64,000 nt of DNA, taken from positions 62,001 to 126,000 of the forward strand of contig BOLD01000004.1 in assembly GCA_016861345.1 (NCBI GenBank). Direction: 5' to 3'. This DNA is from Oligoflexia bacterium (GTDB taxonomy: Bacteria > Bdellovibrionota > Bdellovibrionia > Bdellovibrionales > Bdellovibrionaceae). The position numbers and the translations under genes are program-made. Under the pieces are notes generated by a model, which saw only the letters and a program-made list of their open reading frames with translations, was not told the origin of the DNA and searched no databases. Of the stretch, positions 1 through 9,115 are shown piece after piece (position 1 is the first letter of the stretch; each line of letters begins with the position of its first letter).

Positions 1-1041
1 CAAAGATCCGGACTTTTTCATCCACAAACTTTGGACACTCTCTACTTCGGGGGCGGCACACCAAGTCTTGTCCCCGCACAAATTATTCTAACGATTATGG
101 ATAGTCTTGCAAACTCTGGATACGCCACTGGACCACAGAGCGAGGTCACAATTGAAATTAATCCCGCCACTATTGATCCAGAGAAGCTCGATCTGTATTT
201 AAAGCGAGGCATAAATCGATTTAGTGTTGGAGCACAGACTTTTAATGACCCTCTTCTTAAAAAAATTGGTCGTCTACACAATTCCCAGGACACCCTTGAA
301 ACCTTAAACATTCTCAAATCTCGGGGGCTTAATTATTCTTTTGATTTGCTGTTTGCTCTTCCTGGTCAGTCACTGGATGATCTTCGTCGAGATCTGGAGA
401 AAGTTGTTGAGTTTAGCCCTCCACATATTAGCCCCTATTGTCTCACAATCCCCGAGGGCCATGTGCTCAGTCCTGGCCGCCCGCTTGAGGACCACCAAAT
501 TCTGATGTTTGAAGAAATCTCAAAAACCTTGCGTTCTGCTGGCTATCATCAATATGAAATCTCTAACTATGCTCTGCCTGGATTTGAGTCTCGACACAAC
601 TCACTTTATTGGGCAGATGAAGAGTACTGGGGAATTGGCTTGGGAGCTCACTCGTATAGAAAAAAGACGGGCTGGGGTGAAAGATTTTGGAACCCCAATA
701 CTTTCTCTTCTTACGAAAAATCAATTCTACGCCGTCAGGGGGCCCGCTTTGACAATCTTCAGGCCGCACTGAATTCCGATTGTTACGAAGTTCTTGAGAA
801 GCACCAATCTCTTACAGACTTTTGTCATATCTCTCTGCGGCGAGACGCGGGCCTGTTCTTAGAGCAGATCCGGCAAAAATTTGGCGACTCGGTTGCCCAT
901 AAAATTGTCGGCCCTTTAAATGAGTTGGCAGAGAGGGGGCTTCTTGTTTCTCGTGGCGGCGCATTCACCTTGTCAGAAGAGGGCAAGGTGCTCAGCAACC
1001 AAGTATTTTCCGCTCTGACATTTCTTGCAGGAGAGGTTTAG
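1..1041 (+). CDS. hemW: HemW-like radical SAM protein (coproporphyrinogen III oxidase-like), 5' truncated by window edge
   Basis: The frame is open from base 1 and ends at TAG 1039-1041, so the start lies outside the window. The visible part opens just before the GGGTPSL motif (about residues 16-22 of the visible frame) that follows the radical SAM core in HemW-type proteins. Further on are an SVGAQTF-like stretch and a C-terminal winged-helix-like segment. The CxxxCxxC cluster expected in the family would be upstream and cannot be checked. HemW proteins resemble oxygen-independent coproporphyrinogen oxidase but are thought to act as haem chaperones, and I infer that role here. An 81-base gap separates it from grpE, so it may be the head of a hemW-grpE-dnaJ cluster. 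Confidence 0.85.
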   Translation, partial: QRSGLFHPQTLDTLYFGGGTPSLVPAQIILTIMDSLANSGYATGPQSEVTIEINPATIDPEKLDLYLKRGINRFSVGAQTFNDPLLKKIGRLHNSQDTLETLNILKSRGLNYSFDLLFALPGQSLDDLRRDLEKVVEFSPPHISPYCLTIPEGHVLSPGRPLEDHQILMFEEISKTLRSAGYHQYEISNYALPGFESRHNSLYWADEEYWGIGLGAHSYRKKTGWGERFWNPNTFSSYEKSILRRQGARFDNLQAALNSDCYEVLEKHQSLTDFCHISLRRDAGLFLEQIRQKFGDSVAHKIVGPLNELAERGLLVSRGGAFTLSEEGKVLSNQVFSALTFLAGEV

Positions 1042-1077
1042 GCCCACCTTGACTTTTCCTTGTAAGAACACAGTGTT

Positions 1078-1099
1078 TTGTATAGATTTTCCTATACAA
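1078..1099. promoter_or_regulatory. Perfect 8-bp inverted repeat upstream of grpE, operator-like
   Basis: TTGTATAG (1078-1085), a 6-base spacer and CTATACAA (1092-1099) form a perfect dyad. It overlaps a TATAG sequence that could be a -10 box and lies 23 bases before the grpE start. A TTGACT at 1049-1054 and a TTGTAA at 1060-1065 are possible -35 elements, but neither is ideally spaced. It does not match the CIRCE element (TTAGCACTC-N9-GAGTGCTAA). A repressor site for heat-shock control is an inference from position. Confidence 0.4.
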
Positions 1100-1122
1100 C
1101 CAAGCTCTAAGTGGAGGCTGCT

Positions 1123-1659
1123 GTGACTGACAATTCTCAATCAAAATCTGAATCTTCTGAAAAACAGGAAAAGGCGGCAGATATGGATCCTCAGCAAAAG
1201 AAAATTGAGGAGCTCCAGGCCCTGGTCGAAAAACATAAAAATGATTACCTTTATTTGCGAGCAGAGTTCGACAACTATAAAAAGCATGTCATTAAAGAGC
1301 GAGCAGAGACCCTAAAATATGGAGCAGAAAGAGTTCTGCTGGATGTCCTTGGAGTCTTGGACAATTTCGAGCGAGCCCTTGAAAATAAGCCCACTCCAGA
1401 AACCCTTTCTAATTACGTTAAGGGCGTTGAGATGACGGCTCAAGAGCTGCGCTCAAATCTACAAAAACATGGAATAAGCGAAGTCCCTTGTCAGGGTGTT
1501 GCCTTTGACCCATCTGTCCATGAAGCTCTCAGCAGTGAAGAATCAAAGGATGTCCCCCCAGGATACGTCTCTCGTGTCTTTAAAAAGCCATACAAATTAC
1601 ATGATAAACTGATTCGCCCCGCACAGGTTGTTGTCGCTAAAGCTCCAACAAATTCTTGA
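1123..1659 (+). CDS. grpE: GrpE nucleotide-exchange factor for DnaK
   Basis: GrpE releases ADP from the DnaK chaperone in the cytoplasm. The 178-residue product has an acidic, low-complexity start, a long coiled coil (about residues 20-70, with the [12 protein letters not shown] signature) and a C-terminal beta domain ([21 protein letters not shown]), which is the normal GrpE layout and length. I chose GTG 1123 because GGAGG lies at 1113-1117 with 5-base spacing. The alternative GTG at 1111 would place that ribosome site inside the gene. The dnaJ-like gene follows after 8 bases, so the two are surely co-transcribed. dnaK is not adjacent. An 8-bp dyad upstream may regulate the operon. Confidence 0.95.
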   Translation: MTDNSQSKSESSEKQEKAADMDPQQKKIEELQALVEKHKNDYLYLRAEFDNYKKHVIKERAETLKYGAERVLLDVLGVLDNFERALENKPTPETLSNYVKGVEMTAQELRSNLQKHGISEVPCQGVAFDPSVHEALSSEESKDVPPGYVSRVFKKPYKLHDKLIRPAQVVVAKAPTNS

Positions 1660-1667
1660 GGTCATCT

Positions 1668-2654
1668 ATGGCAAAAAAAGATTACTATTCGGTCTTAGAT
1701 GTTGCTCGAAGCGCAAGTGCAGATGAAATCAAAAAGGCCTACCGCAAGCTGGCGATGAAGTATCATCCGGATAAAAACCCTGGCGATAAAAAGGCCGAAG
1801 AAAAATTTAAGGAAATCACCGAGGCTTACGAGGTCTTAAGTGACTCAAAAAAGCGTGAGATGTATGACCAATTTGGTTTCGCTGGAAATCAACAGGGATT
1901 TGGCGCGGGCCAAGGACCTGGCGGTTTTGGTGGAGCCGGTGGCTTCGGCGGATTCGGTCAGGGTGGCTTTGGACAAGGTGGGCCAGAGTCTTTCCATGAC
2001 GTTTTTGGTGACATTTTTGGTGATGTCTTTGGTGCTGGCCCACGGGGCGGCGCCCGACAGAAAAAGCAAAAGGGCGCAGATCTTCGCTACACGCTCAACA
2101 TTTCTCTTGAAGAGGCCGCCCTTGGTTGCGAACGACCGATCACATTTATTCGTAGTACTGGCACAAAAGATGAGACTGCAAAACTTTCTGTTAAAGTCCC
2201 CGCTGGCGTGAAACAGGGCCAGAGACTTCGACTGGCTGGAGAGGGAGATTCTGGACTTGGTGGGGCTGGGGATCTCTACGTCATCATCAATATTCAAGAT
2301 CATCCTGTGTTTAGAAGAGAAGAGGATGACCTCATTCTCGATCTTCCCATTACCTATGTTGAGGCCATTCTGGGAACAACCGCAGAAATCCCAACCATGA
2401 CGTCTAAAGTTGCACTTAAAATCCCCGCCGGCACACACACGGGACAAGTTCTTCGTCTGAAGGGAAAAGGCTTTCCCAAGATTGGGGGATTTGGCTCTGG
2501 AGACATGCTTGTTAAAATCTTAGTTGATACCCCCAGCAATGTGAGTTCGAAGCAAAAAGAGCTTCTGGAAGAGCTGTCAAAAGCCGGTGGGGAAACTCCA
2601 ATGGTTCGAGAGTTTAAAGAAAAAGTGAACCAAATGATGAGGTCACGTAAATGA
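1668..2654 (+). CDS. DnaJ-family co-chaperone lacking the zinc-finger domain (CbpA/type-B-like)
   Basis: This J-domain protein should stimulate DnaK ATPase. The 328-residue product has an N-terminal J domain with HPD at residues 33-35, a Gly/Phe-rich linker (about 73-130) and two C-terminal beta domains ([14 protein letters not shown] and [18 protein letters not shown] repeats). It lacks the four CxxCxGxG zinc-finger repeats of type-A DnaJ and has one visible cysteine, so it resembles CbpA or type-B DnaJ. ATG 1668 is preferred over the upstream TTG at 1656 because GAGG lies at 1658-1661. It follows grpE directly, and its stop overlaps the start of the next gene (ATGA). Whether a zinc-finger DnaJ exists elsewhere cannot be seen. 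Confidence 0.9.
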   Translation: MAKKDYYSVLDVARSASADEIKKAYRKLAMKYHPDKNPGDKKAEEKFKEITEAYEVLSDSKKREMYDQFGFAGNQQGFGAGQGPGGFGGAGGFGGFGQGGFGQGGPESFHDVFGDIFGDVFGAGPRGGARQKKQKGADLRYTLNISLEEAALGCERPITFIRSTGTKDETAKLSVKVPAGVKQGQRLRLAGEGDSGLGGAGDLYVIINIQDHPVFRREEDDLILDLPITYVEAILGTTAEIPTMTSKVALKIPAGTHTGQVLRLKGKGFPKIGGFGSGDMLVKILVDTPSNVSSKQKELLEELSKAGGETPMVREFKEKVNQMMRSRK

Positions 2655-4522
2655 AAAAATTGATTGTCCTTTTTCTCGTTCTCTCTGCCTGTTCAAATCT
2701 TCCTATGGAGCGATCGCGGCAAGCAAAAACTCAGGGCACAAAATCCAGCATTCGACGACCTCAGCTGCCGCCTGCAACCGCAGAATCACATCTGGCTTCT
2801 GGGCAAAAGTTTTTTCAGGCTCGAGAGTATTTAAAATCTCTGGACCACTATCTCGTTGCAGAACAACAACTCGCAGGCCTGCCAAAACAAAAAGACGCTC
2901 AGTGGGGAGCCTTTCGGTCTGCTGCCAAAATAAATCGTTGGCCAGAGGTTGCGGAAATGAGCAACAAGCTCTTGGCTCATGGTGGTTGGCTTGAATCACA
3001 AACCTCTGAACTAATGCAATATCGGATCCGCGCCCTTGACTCAACTGGTGACAGCGGACAGGCCGTTGTTGAAATTCAAAAGGCTCTACAAAACCCTTCG
3101 CTGGCAAAGGAGCACGAGTCTCTTCGAAGTAAAGCTGCAGAAATCGTCGACAACAGACTTTCGCGCGAGGAGCTTGAGGATGTTGCGGATGACTATCCAG
3201 ACACGACGGTCAGAGCAAGGGCTCACTTTCGCCTTGGTGAGCTCACACTTGAAGATAAAGATTTTAGCTCTGCGCGATCTCACTTTGCTCGTGTTGTAAA
3301 CCTTGTTCCCAGTACAGATCTTGGAGAAAAAGCACAAGATTTACTATCGCAACTTGAGGCCGTTAAGAGAGTAGAGCCAAAAACCGTTGGTGTCGTCCTA
3401 CCTTTATCCGGAAGACATGCCGCCATTGCACAAAAGTCGTTGCGCGGCATTCAGATGGGGCTCGGGCTTCACAACTCTAATGTCTCCTCTTTTAAACTTG
3501 CTGTTGTCGACAGCGAGGCCAATCCAGATCTTGCAAGAAAAGGTGTTGAGCGATTGGTTAAAGAGGACAATGTCATCGCCGTCATCGGTAGCCTTTTAAG
3601 TAAAACTGCACCCGGAGTCGCCTCAAAAACAAGCGAGCTTGGTGTACCCAGCATTGCTCTCTCACAAAAGGCGGGAATTACAGAATCCGGCCCCAGCGTG
3701 TTTCGTAACTCTCTGACAAGTGAAATGCAGGTTCGTCATCTCGTTAAAGTGGCCATGGAAGACCTGGGACTTCGAAAATTTGCTGTTCTCTATCCCAACG
3801 ACCAATATGGTGTTGAATACGCCAATATTTTCTGGGACGAAGTCTTAGCTCGTGGCGGGACAATCCAGGCCGCACAGACGTATTCAGCAAAAGAAACTGA
3901 TTTTAGAAATGTTGTACAAAGACTTGTGGGCACTTATTACCTTGAAGATCGAGCTGATGAATACAAACTACGATTAAAGGAATGGGCGGATGCTCAAACA
4001 AAGAAAACGGCGCGAAACACTCCGCCAGAAGATTTACTTCCGCCTATTGTTGATTTTGATGCTATTTTTATTCCAGACAGTGCAAAATCGCTCGGCCAGA
4101 TCTCTGCAATGCTGGCATTTAATAATGTTCGCGGAGTGAAGCTCTTGGGAACAAATCTTTGGAACGTCCCAGGTCTCTCCAAACGCACAGGAAATTCGGC
4201 GAAAGACCTTTTGTTCGTTGATAGCTATGTGAGTTCAGACCAAAATTATATTCACTCACAATTTGTAAAAGAATATCGTGCGCTCTTTAACGAAGACCCG
4301 GGTATTTTTGAAATCCAGGCCTATGATGCCGCCTACATGCTTCGCCAGCTCATTGCCCAGGGAAATACATCTCGAGAATCTTTAAGCAATGCGCTTTCAC
4401 AACTCAAAGATTTTCCGGGCGCCATTGGGTCTTTAAATATGAGTCCTCAGAGAGAGGTTTTACGCCCTCTTGTTGCCCTCACAATTGAAGGCGCAGAGGT
4501 TGTCCCTGTTCGGCGCCGATAG
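2651..4522 (+). CDS. LpoA/LppC-like lipoprotein: TPR region plus periplasmic-binding-protein fold
   Basis: The 623-residue product starts with a lipoprotein signal (lipobox LSAC, Cys14). A helical TPR-like region follows (about residues 40-230), then a type-1 periplasmic-binding domain (about 240-620) beginning [26 protein letters not shown]. This is the layout of LpoA/LppC, the outer-membrane lipoprotein that activates penicillin-binding protein 1A, and also resembles Leu/Ile/Val-binding proteins. No transporter genes are adjacent, which favours the peptidoglycan role over nutrient uptake. The start overlaps the dnaJ-like stop by 4 bases (ATGA), so it is translationally coupled to the chaperone genes. 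The assignment is by fold pattern, not by detailed alignment. Confidence 0.75.
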   Translation: MKKLIVLFLVLSACSNLPMERSRQAKTQGTKSSIRRPQLPPATAESHLASGQKFFQAREYLKSLDHYLVAEQQLAGLPKQKDAQWGAFRSAAKINRWPEVAEMSNKLLAHGGWLESQTSELMQYRIRALDSTGDSGQAVVEIQKALQNPSLAKEHESLRSKAAEIVDNRLSREELEDVADDYPDTTVRARAHFRLGELTLEDKDFSSARSHFARVVNLVPSTDLGEKAQDLLSQLEAVKRVEPKTVGVVLPLSGRHAAIAQKSLRGIQMGLGLHNSNVSSFKLAVVDSEANPDLARKGVERLVKEDNVIAVIGSLLSKTAPGVASKTSELGVPSIALSQKAGITESGPSVFRNSLTSEMQVRHLVKVAMEDLGLRKFAVLYPNDQYGVEYANIFWDEVLARGGTIQAAQTYSAKETDFRNVVQRLVGTYYLEDRADEYKLRLKEWADAQTKKTARNTPPEDLLPPIVDFDAIFIPDSAKSLGQISAMLAFNNVRGVKLLGTNLWNVPGLSKRTGNSAKDLLFVDSYVSSDQNYIHSQFVKEYRALFNEDPGIFEIQAYDAAYMLRQLIAQGNTSRESLSNALSQLKDFPGAIGSLNMSPQREVLRPLVALTIEGAEVVPVRRR

Positions 4523-4656
4523 GAATGATAATAATTTCAACGTGCTAGTCGTGGCTCTAATTTAGCCCATTAAAACATTTTATAGATAATCTTCTAACCC
4601 CAATTGTGGGGGGCGTCGTCTTATGGCCAAAGGGCTGGTAACATAAGGAGGCGCCC

Positions 4657-5031
4657 ATGAAAACAATGATCTCGAAGGAAATTATAAATGAATGTCGACA
4701 GAAGCTGATTTTGATGAAGCAGGAACTGCTGAACCGAATGCGAGGAGCAAAATTAGAAGTCTCAGCACATGATAAAATGTCGGGTGACGAAGTCGATCAA
4801 ATGGTTGCCCAACAAACTGAAAATAATTTTGTTCTTGCGCAAAATCGTATTCGAACTCAGCTGATCGAAATTGAAATGGCACTCGCAAGAATTCAGTCTG
4901 GACAATTTGGAATTTGTGAAGAAACAGAAGAGCCCATTGAGGCCGAAAGACTGCTCGCAATCCCTTACACTCGCCTGAGTATTGAGGGGGCAGAGATGAG
5001 AGATGCTCTTGCTAAAAAATACGCTCGATAA
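4657..5031 (+). CDS. DksA/TraR-family protein with degenerate zinc finger
   Basis: The 124-residue protein has a long coiled-coil hairpin (about residues 8-80) with a DEVD turn resembling the DxxDxA tip of DksA, then a C-terminal zinc-finger-like region. Only the first of the four zinc cysteines remains: GICEETEEP has CxxT instead of CxxC, and the second pair is replaced by LSIEGAE. DksA-type proteins insert into the RNA polymerase secondary channel and modulate initiation, often with ppGpp. Here the fold would have to be kept without zinc. AAGGAGG at 4645-4651 clearly sets ATG 4657. A hairpin CCCCA-ATTG-TGGGG lies 46 bases upstream of the start. A second, intact paralogue follows at 5204. 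Confidence 0.8.
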   Translation: MKTMISKEIINECRQKLILMKQELLNRMRGAKLEVSAHDKMSGDEVDQMVAQQTENNFVLAQNRIRTQLIEIEMALARIQSGQFGICEETEEPIEAERLLAIPYTRLSIEGAEMRDALAKKYAR

Positions 5032-5087
5032 TGTGGAAAACTATTTTTGCGCCAAGCCCAGACTGTGGAAAACTCAAGTGCTTGGCG
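5032..5087. repeat. Direct repeat TGTGGAAAACT and interleaved 8-bp inverted repeat
   Basis: TGTGGAAAACT occurs at 5032-5042 and again at 5064-5074, exactly 32 bases apart, right after the stop of the first DksA-like gene. Each copy holds TGTGGAAAA, the complement of TTTTCCACA, a weak DnaA-box-like sequence. Interleaved with them, CGCCAAGC (5050-5057) pairs with GCTTGGCG (5080-5087) in an 8-bp stem with a 22-base loop, followed by TTAAAATTT. The stem could act as a terminator or attenuator. The function is not established. Confidence 0.45.
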
Positions 5088-5141
5088 TTAAAATTTCAGA
5101 TTAAAAATTAAGCACTTACGTTTTTTTAATGACTCTTTCAT

Positions 5142-5171
5142 TTGAACAAATCATAACCTGCTCAAGATAAA
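5142..5171 (+). promoter_or_regulatory. Possible sigma70-type promoter for the second DksA-like gene
   Basis: TTGAAC (5142-5147), 18 bases and GATAAA (5166-5171) resemble -35 and -10 boxes. They lie 33 bases before the TTG start at 5204. The match is moderate and was judged by eye. Confidence 0.35.
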
Positions 5172-5203
5172 TTAAATAGGTCTCTGCTCACTAGGGGGTT
5201 TAG

Positions 5204-5563
5204 TTGAACACGGCCGATTTGAATTTTTTTAAGACATTTTTACTTGAGCAAAAAAGTTCGATTCTCAACAAGACGAATGAATTTCGCAGTCAAGATTTAT
5301 CCGCTCGCGAATCAATTTCCGACGAAGCCGAGGTTGCCTCAAGAGATCTCTCAATGAATTTATCAATTCATCTTCATGAAAGAGATCGGCATGCGCTTTA
5401 CCAAATTGAGCGCGCTCTTGGAAAGATTCACAACAAGACTTACGGCCAATGTGAGGGCTGTGGCGAAGACATCAGTGCAAAACGTTTGATGGCCCGACCG
5501 TTTACAGATCTTTGTGTTTCATGCATGGAAGAACACGAAGACACTAGACCCTTTCTCAACTAA
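5204..5563 (+). CDS. DksA/TraR-family zinc-finger protein
   Basis: This 119-residue protein has the DksA-family layout: an N-terminal coiled coil (about residues 5-75), then a C4 zinc finger with CEGCGED and CVSCMEE, all four cysteines present, and the RLMARPFTDL sequence between the pairs. Members bind RNA polymerase through the secondary channel and adjust promoter activity. The start is TTG 5204, supported by AGGGGG at 5193-5198. It is shorter than E. coli DksA (151 residues), lacking the extended N-terminus. It is a paralogue of the neighbouring zinc-less gene, probably with its own promoter. Which of the two acts as the main stringent-response partner cannot be told. Confidence 0.85.
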   Translation: MNTADLNFFKTFLLEQKSSILNKTNEFRSQDLSARESISDEAEVASRDLSMNLSIHLHERDRHALYQIERALGKIHNKTYGQCEGCGEDISAKRLMARPFTDLCVSCMEEHEDTRPFLN

Positions 5564-5594
5564 GGTACATTTTAACTCATAGGATGAGCTCGAT

Positions 5595-5639
5595 CTGACA
5601 CGGATGTCAGTCCTAATTTTCATTTAAACTCAAAATTAG
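5595..5639. promoter_or_regulatory. Two adjacent inverted repeats upstream of lon
   Basis: CTGACA-CGGA-TGTCAG (5595-5610) is a 6-bp hairpin, and CTAATTTT (5613-5620) with AAAATTAG (5632-5639) is an 8-bp dyad with an 11-base spacer. They lie 86-131 bases before the lon start. The first could end the preceding transcript, although it has only a short T tract. The second is operator-like. No known heat-shock element was recognised. Confidence 0.35.
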
Positions 5640-5725
5640 CCCATTTTTTCTTAAAGCATTTCCAGTTCCAATCCGAAGTAATGCGTACAACGTGTTTATC
5701 AAACCGCAAACGTGCGAGGAACTAT

Positions 5726-8143
5726 ATGAGTTTTGATGAGAAGGTTCTAGAAATTCCGGCAACTCTACCGATGCTTCCAGTAAGGGATATTGTTGTATTT
5801 CCATACATGATTCTACCTTTATTTGTAGGAAGAGAGAACTCAATCCGCTCTGTTGAAGAGGCATTAGCAAAAAATCGTCTGATTTTTCTAGCTTCTCAAA
5901 AAGAAATCACAGAGGAAAACCCAACTGCAGATTCAATCTACACAGTGGGAACAATTGCAATGATCATGAGAATGCGAAAGCTTTCTGATGGCCGAGTCAA
6001 AGTTCTTATTCAGGGTGTTGCTAAAGGTCGAATCAAAAACTACACAAAAACTTCTCCTAGCTTTGAAGTTGCTGTGGAGAAGATCGAAGAAACTCCTGTT
6101 CAAAACCCAGGTGTTGAATTCGAAGCCATGACTCGTTCGGCAAAAGAACAGATTGAAAAAATCATTGCTCTGGGTCGAGTTCTTTCGCCAGATATCCTTC
6201 TTGTATTAGATGATGTGAATGATCCAGGTCGCTTGGCTGATTTGATCGCCAGCAATCTTGGTATCAAGGTTCCTGATGCACAAAAAATTCTTGAGACCTT
6301 TGATCATAAAGAAAGACTTAAGCTTGTGAACCAAATTCTTGCTTCTGAGCTTGAAGTTCTTTCTATGCAATCAAAAATTAAATCAACTGCAAAGGACGAA
6401 ATGTCCAAGTCTCAACGAGAGTATTTCTTGCGCGAGCAGATGAGAGCCATCAAAAACGAACTTGGTGAAAATGATCCTAAAGCTGAAGAAATGGAAGAGC
6501 TTCGTGAGAAGGTCCATAATGCTGGAATGCCAGAGGCCGTTGAGACCGAGGCGCTTAAACAGTTGGCAAGACTTGAGCGCATGCATCCAGATGCTTCAGA
6601 AGCCTCGATGGTTCGTACATATTTAGATTGGATGGTTGATCTTCCTTGGAATAAAAAATCAGAAGATTCCATTGATCTTCCAAGAGCTAAAGAAATTCTT
6701 GATGAAGATCACTATGATCTACAAAAAGCAAAAGACCGTATTCTTGAATTCCTTGCCGTGCGAAAGCTCAAGGCCAGCATTAAAGGTCCAATCCTTTGTT
6801 TTGTTGGACCTCCTGGTGTGGGTAAAACATCACTGGGTAAATCTATTGCTCGATCAATGGGCCGCGAATACTTCCGCGTCGCTCTTGGTGGAGTCAAAGA
6901 CGAAGCTGAAATCCGTGGTCACCGACGAACTTATGTTGGAGCTATGCCCGGAAAAGTTATCCAGGCTCTTCGACAGGTTAAAACTAACAATCCTGTTATC
7001 GTCCTTGATGAGATTGATAAATTAGGAAGTGATTTCCGCGGAGACCCGAGTGCCGCCATGCTCGAGGTTCTTGACCCAGAGCAAAATCACTCTTTCCGAG
7101 ATAACTATCTGAATGTTGATTTCGATTTAAGCAATGCCCTTTTCATTGCGACAGCAAACGTTCTTGAGAATATCCCTGCTGCATTGAAAGATCGTATGGA
7201 GGTCATCCAAATCTCTGGTTACACAGAGAACGACAAGCTTTTGATTACAAAAGCTCATCTGGTTGACCGTCAAATCGAAGCCAACGGTATTACAAAAGAA
7301 AATATCCGCTTTACTGATGAGGGTCTGAAATACTTGATCTCTCACTACACTCGAGAGGCCGGACTTCGAAATCTTGAGCGCGAAGTTGGTTCGATCTGTC
7401 GTAAGGTAGCGAAGATGGTTGTCCTTGGCGAAACCAACTTTGTCGAAGTGACAGACAAAAACATTCCTGAAATGCTCGGCCCTCCTCGCTACTTGCGCGA
7501 TGAGAAACTGCATGACTCTCAGGTCGGCGTTGTCACAGGCCTTGCTTGGACTCAAGTCGGCGGAGAAGTTCTCTATGTCGAAGCTCTTAAGTACAAAGGA
7601 AAAGGCGGCTTAGTTCTTACCGGTCAGCTTGGCGATGTGATGAAAGAGTCTGCGCACGCAGCGATGGCCTATGCCCGAGCTCACACAGAAGAATTAAGCA
7701 TTCCTGCTGATTATTTTGAAAAGTGGGATACTCATATCCACTTACCTGCTGGAGCAATTCCGAAAGATGGTCCTTCTGCTGGTATCACAATGTCGACAGC
7801 TCTGGTGAGCTTAATGACGGACACCCCTGTTCGCCACGACATCGCGATGACAGGCGAGGTCACTCTTCAGGGTCGAGTTCTTCCTGTCGGTGGAATTCGT
7901 GAAAAGTGTCTCGCGGCTCTTTCTCAGGGAATCACTGAAATCATTATTCCTTTGGCAAACCAAAAGGATCTTGCAGATATTCCTGCTGAGTTTAAAGAGA
8001 AGATGCGCTTCATCCCAGTTGAGAATTTGGACGAAGTTTTTGCTGTGGCTTTCGACAAAACAGGAAGAACACACAAAAAAGTTCAAGGTCCAAAGGCTGG
8101 CAAAAAGCCAAAGACATCTGCAGCAGCGAGCAGCGCGGCTTAA
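5726..8143 (+). CDS. lon: Lon ATP-dependent serine protease
   Basis: Lon degrades misfolded and regulatory proteins in the cytoplasm as a ring-shaped AAA+ protease. The 805-residue product has the N-terminal LON substrate domain ([24 protein letters not shown]), a coiled-coil linker, an AAA+ module with Walker A GPPGVGKT at about 361-368 and Walker [10 protein letters not shown], and the protease domain with the Ser684/Lys727 dyad (DGPSAG and REKCLAA). The 43-residue spacing of the dyad is the same as in E. coli Lon. ATG 5726 is preferred over upstream starts because GAGGA precedes it at 5716-5720. It is probably monocistronic, ended by the terminator at 8175-8203. The last residues are Lys/Ala-rich. 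Confidence 0.97.
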   Translation: MSFDEKVLEIPATLPMLPVRDIVVFPYMILPLFVGRENSIRSVEEALAKNRLIFLASQKEITEENPTADSIYTVGTIAMIMRMRKLSDGRVKVLIQGVAKGRIKNYTKTSPSFEVAVEKIEETPVQNPGVEFEAMTRSAKEQIEKIIALGRVLSPDILLVLDDVNDPGRLADLIASNLGIKVPDAQKILETFDHKERLKLVNQILASELEVLSMQSKIKSTAKDEMSKSQREYFLREQMRAIKNELGENDPKAEEMEELREKVHNAGMPEAVETEALKQLARLERMHPDASEASMVRTYLDWMVDLPWNKKSEDSIDLPRAKEILDEDHYDLQKAKDRILEFLAVRKLKASIKGPILCFVGPPGVGKTSLGKSIARSMGREYFRVALGGVKDEAEIRGHRRTYVGAMPGKVIQALRQVKTNNPVIVLDEIDKLGSDFRGDPSAAMLEVLDPEQNHSFRDNYLNVDFDLSNALFIATANVLENIPAALKDRMEVIQISGYTENDKLLITKAHLVDRQIEANGITKENIRFTDEGLKYLISHYTREAGLRNLEREVGSICRKVAKMVVLGETNFVEVTDKNIPEMLGPPRYLRDEKLHDSQVGVVTGLAWTQVGGEVLYVEALKYKGKGGLVLTGQLGDVMKESAHAAMAYARAHTEELSIPADYFEKWDTHIHLPAGAIPKDGPSAGITMSTALVSLMTDTPVRHDIAMTGEVTLQGRVLPVGGIREKCLAALSQGITEIIIPLANQKDLADIPAEFKEKMRFIPVENLDEVFAVAFDKTGRTHKKVQGPKAGKKPKTSAAASSAA

Positions 8144-8174
8144 GATAGAATTGAAAATTGAAAACACGTTGAGG

Positions 8175-8203
8175 CAGGCAAGGGAAACCTTGCCTGTTTT
8201 TTT
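8175..8203 (+). terminator. Rho-independent terminator after lon
   Basis: A perfect 9-bp stem, CAGGCAAGG (8175-8183) with CCTTGCCTG (8188-8196), closes a GAAA tetraloop and is followed by seven T residues (8197-8203). It begins 32 bases after the lon stop codon. Confidence 0.9.
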
Positions 8204-8327
8204 ACCCTGGGCCCGCATGCGCCCTGGTGTCTACAACTTAGACGGTCAGCAAACTCATAAACCAAATAACTCTATTCGGAAGCTGGCATAGATTTTTCAA
8301 GGAGTTTCCTATATTAAAGGAGCCCTT

Positions 8328-9113
8328 ATGAAAAAGCTTGTTTTAGCAATAACCGCGTTTGTCCTGGCGACCTCAGGCATTACTCCTGCCTATGCACAAT
8401 CTTGCGAAACAGAAATTAAAACCCTCGAATCAATGAACGCGCAGCTCGATGCTATCAACGACCAAGTTGCTCTATTAAAATACAATAGAAATAGCACTTC
8501 CCTTAATGGCGCCTTCCAGCTTTTTTGGGCTGCTGCGGCTGCCCTCGGCAGAACGAGCGGAGAGGGCCGGGTTGCGCTTGCCCTTGGCGGAGCCGCCGCT
8601 CTTAGCGGAGTGAGTGTTTATTTAACTCAGCAGCAGGTTGAATACTTCTCATCTGTTGCCCAGGAGCTTAATAAAATGATTGCCTCAAGAGAGGCTGATA
8701 TCAAATCGAGCAACTGCTTGGGAGAGAAAGTTGCTAAGTCAAAAAAGCAAAATGCCCGGGAGCTCTATAACGCGCTAGTGGCAATCAACAATGCTTTGGC
8801 TGCGGACGTAACTAAATTAAAGTATGAATTGGGCAACGCAGGAACCTCGCTTACAACATTCGTCAGCGTTGGCTCTTCAGTTATGCTAGTTACCGCCTTG
8901 GGATTATATAATTATTCAAATGCTCGAACCATTGTTGATCTTTCAACACTTTTAGCTCGGGTTAGCGTTGCTGGTGGTTTTGCAAGTCCCCTAGTTGCAA
9001 TTCCCTCATTGACCATGTCTACAAAAGAAGCTCGTGTTCTTTTGGCAGAAGTTCAGAAGACTCAAGCAAGCTTGTTGGCTCAAGAAAAACTTCTTCGTGA
9101 GATTCTTGAATAA
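8328..9113 (+). CDS. Exported helical protein of unknown function (first of a pair)
   Basis: I do not recognise a family. The 261-residue product opens with a clear signal peptide (MKKLVLAITAFVLATSG, cleavage likely after AYA near residue 23). The mature part is predicted helical: an amphipathic segment starting at a cysteine (about 26-50), a hydrophobic Ala/Gly/Leu-rich hairpin (about 63-105), a charged helical stretch with a second cysteine (about 110-165), another hydrophobic hairpin (about 170-230) and a final amphipathic helix. The two halves look alike in layout. AAAGGAG before ATG 8328 is a strong ribosome site. The next gene starts 2 bases after the stop, so the products probably work together in the periplasm, the membrane or outside the cell. 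Confidence 0.75.
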   Translation: MKKLVLAITAFVLATSGITPAYAQSCETEIKTLESMNAQLDAINDQVALLKYNRNSTSLNGAFQLFWAAAAALGRTSGEGRVALALGGAAALSGVSVYLTQQQVEYFSSVAQELNKMIASREADIKSSNCLGEKVAKSKKQNARELYNALVAINNALAADVTKLKYELGNAGTSLTTFVSVGSSVMLVTALGLYNYSNARTIVDLSTLLARVSVAGGFASPLVAIPSLTMSTKEARVLLAEVQKTQASLLAQEKLLREILE

Positions 9114-9115
9114 TT

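Noticed and set aside
1042..1122. CIRCE (HrcA) element before grpE
   Set aside because: The dyad present has different sequence and spacing from TTAGCACTC-N9-GAGTGCTAA.
4598..4611. CCCCA-ATTG-TGGGG hairpin as a terminator after the LpoA-like gene
   Set aside because: There is no T tract after the stem, the stem is only 5 bp, and it is closer to the downstream start than to the upstream stop.
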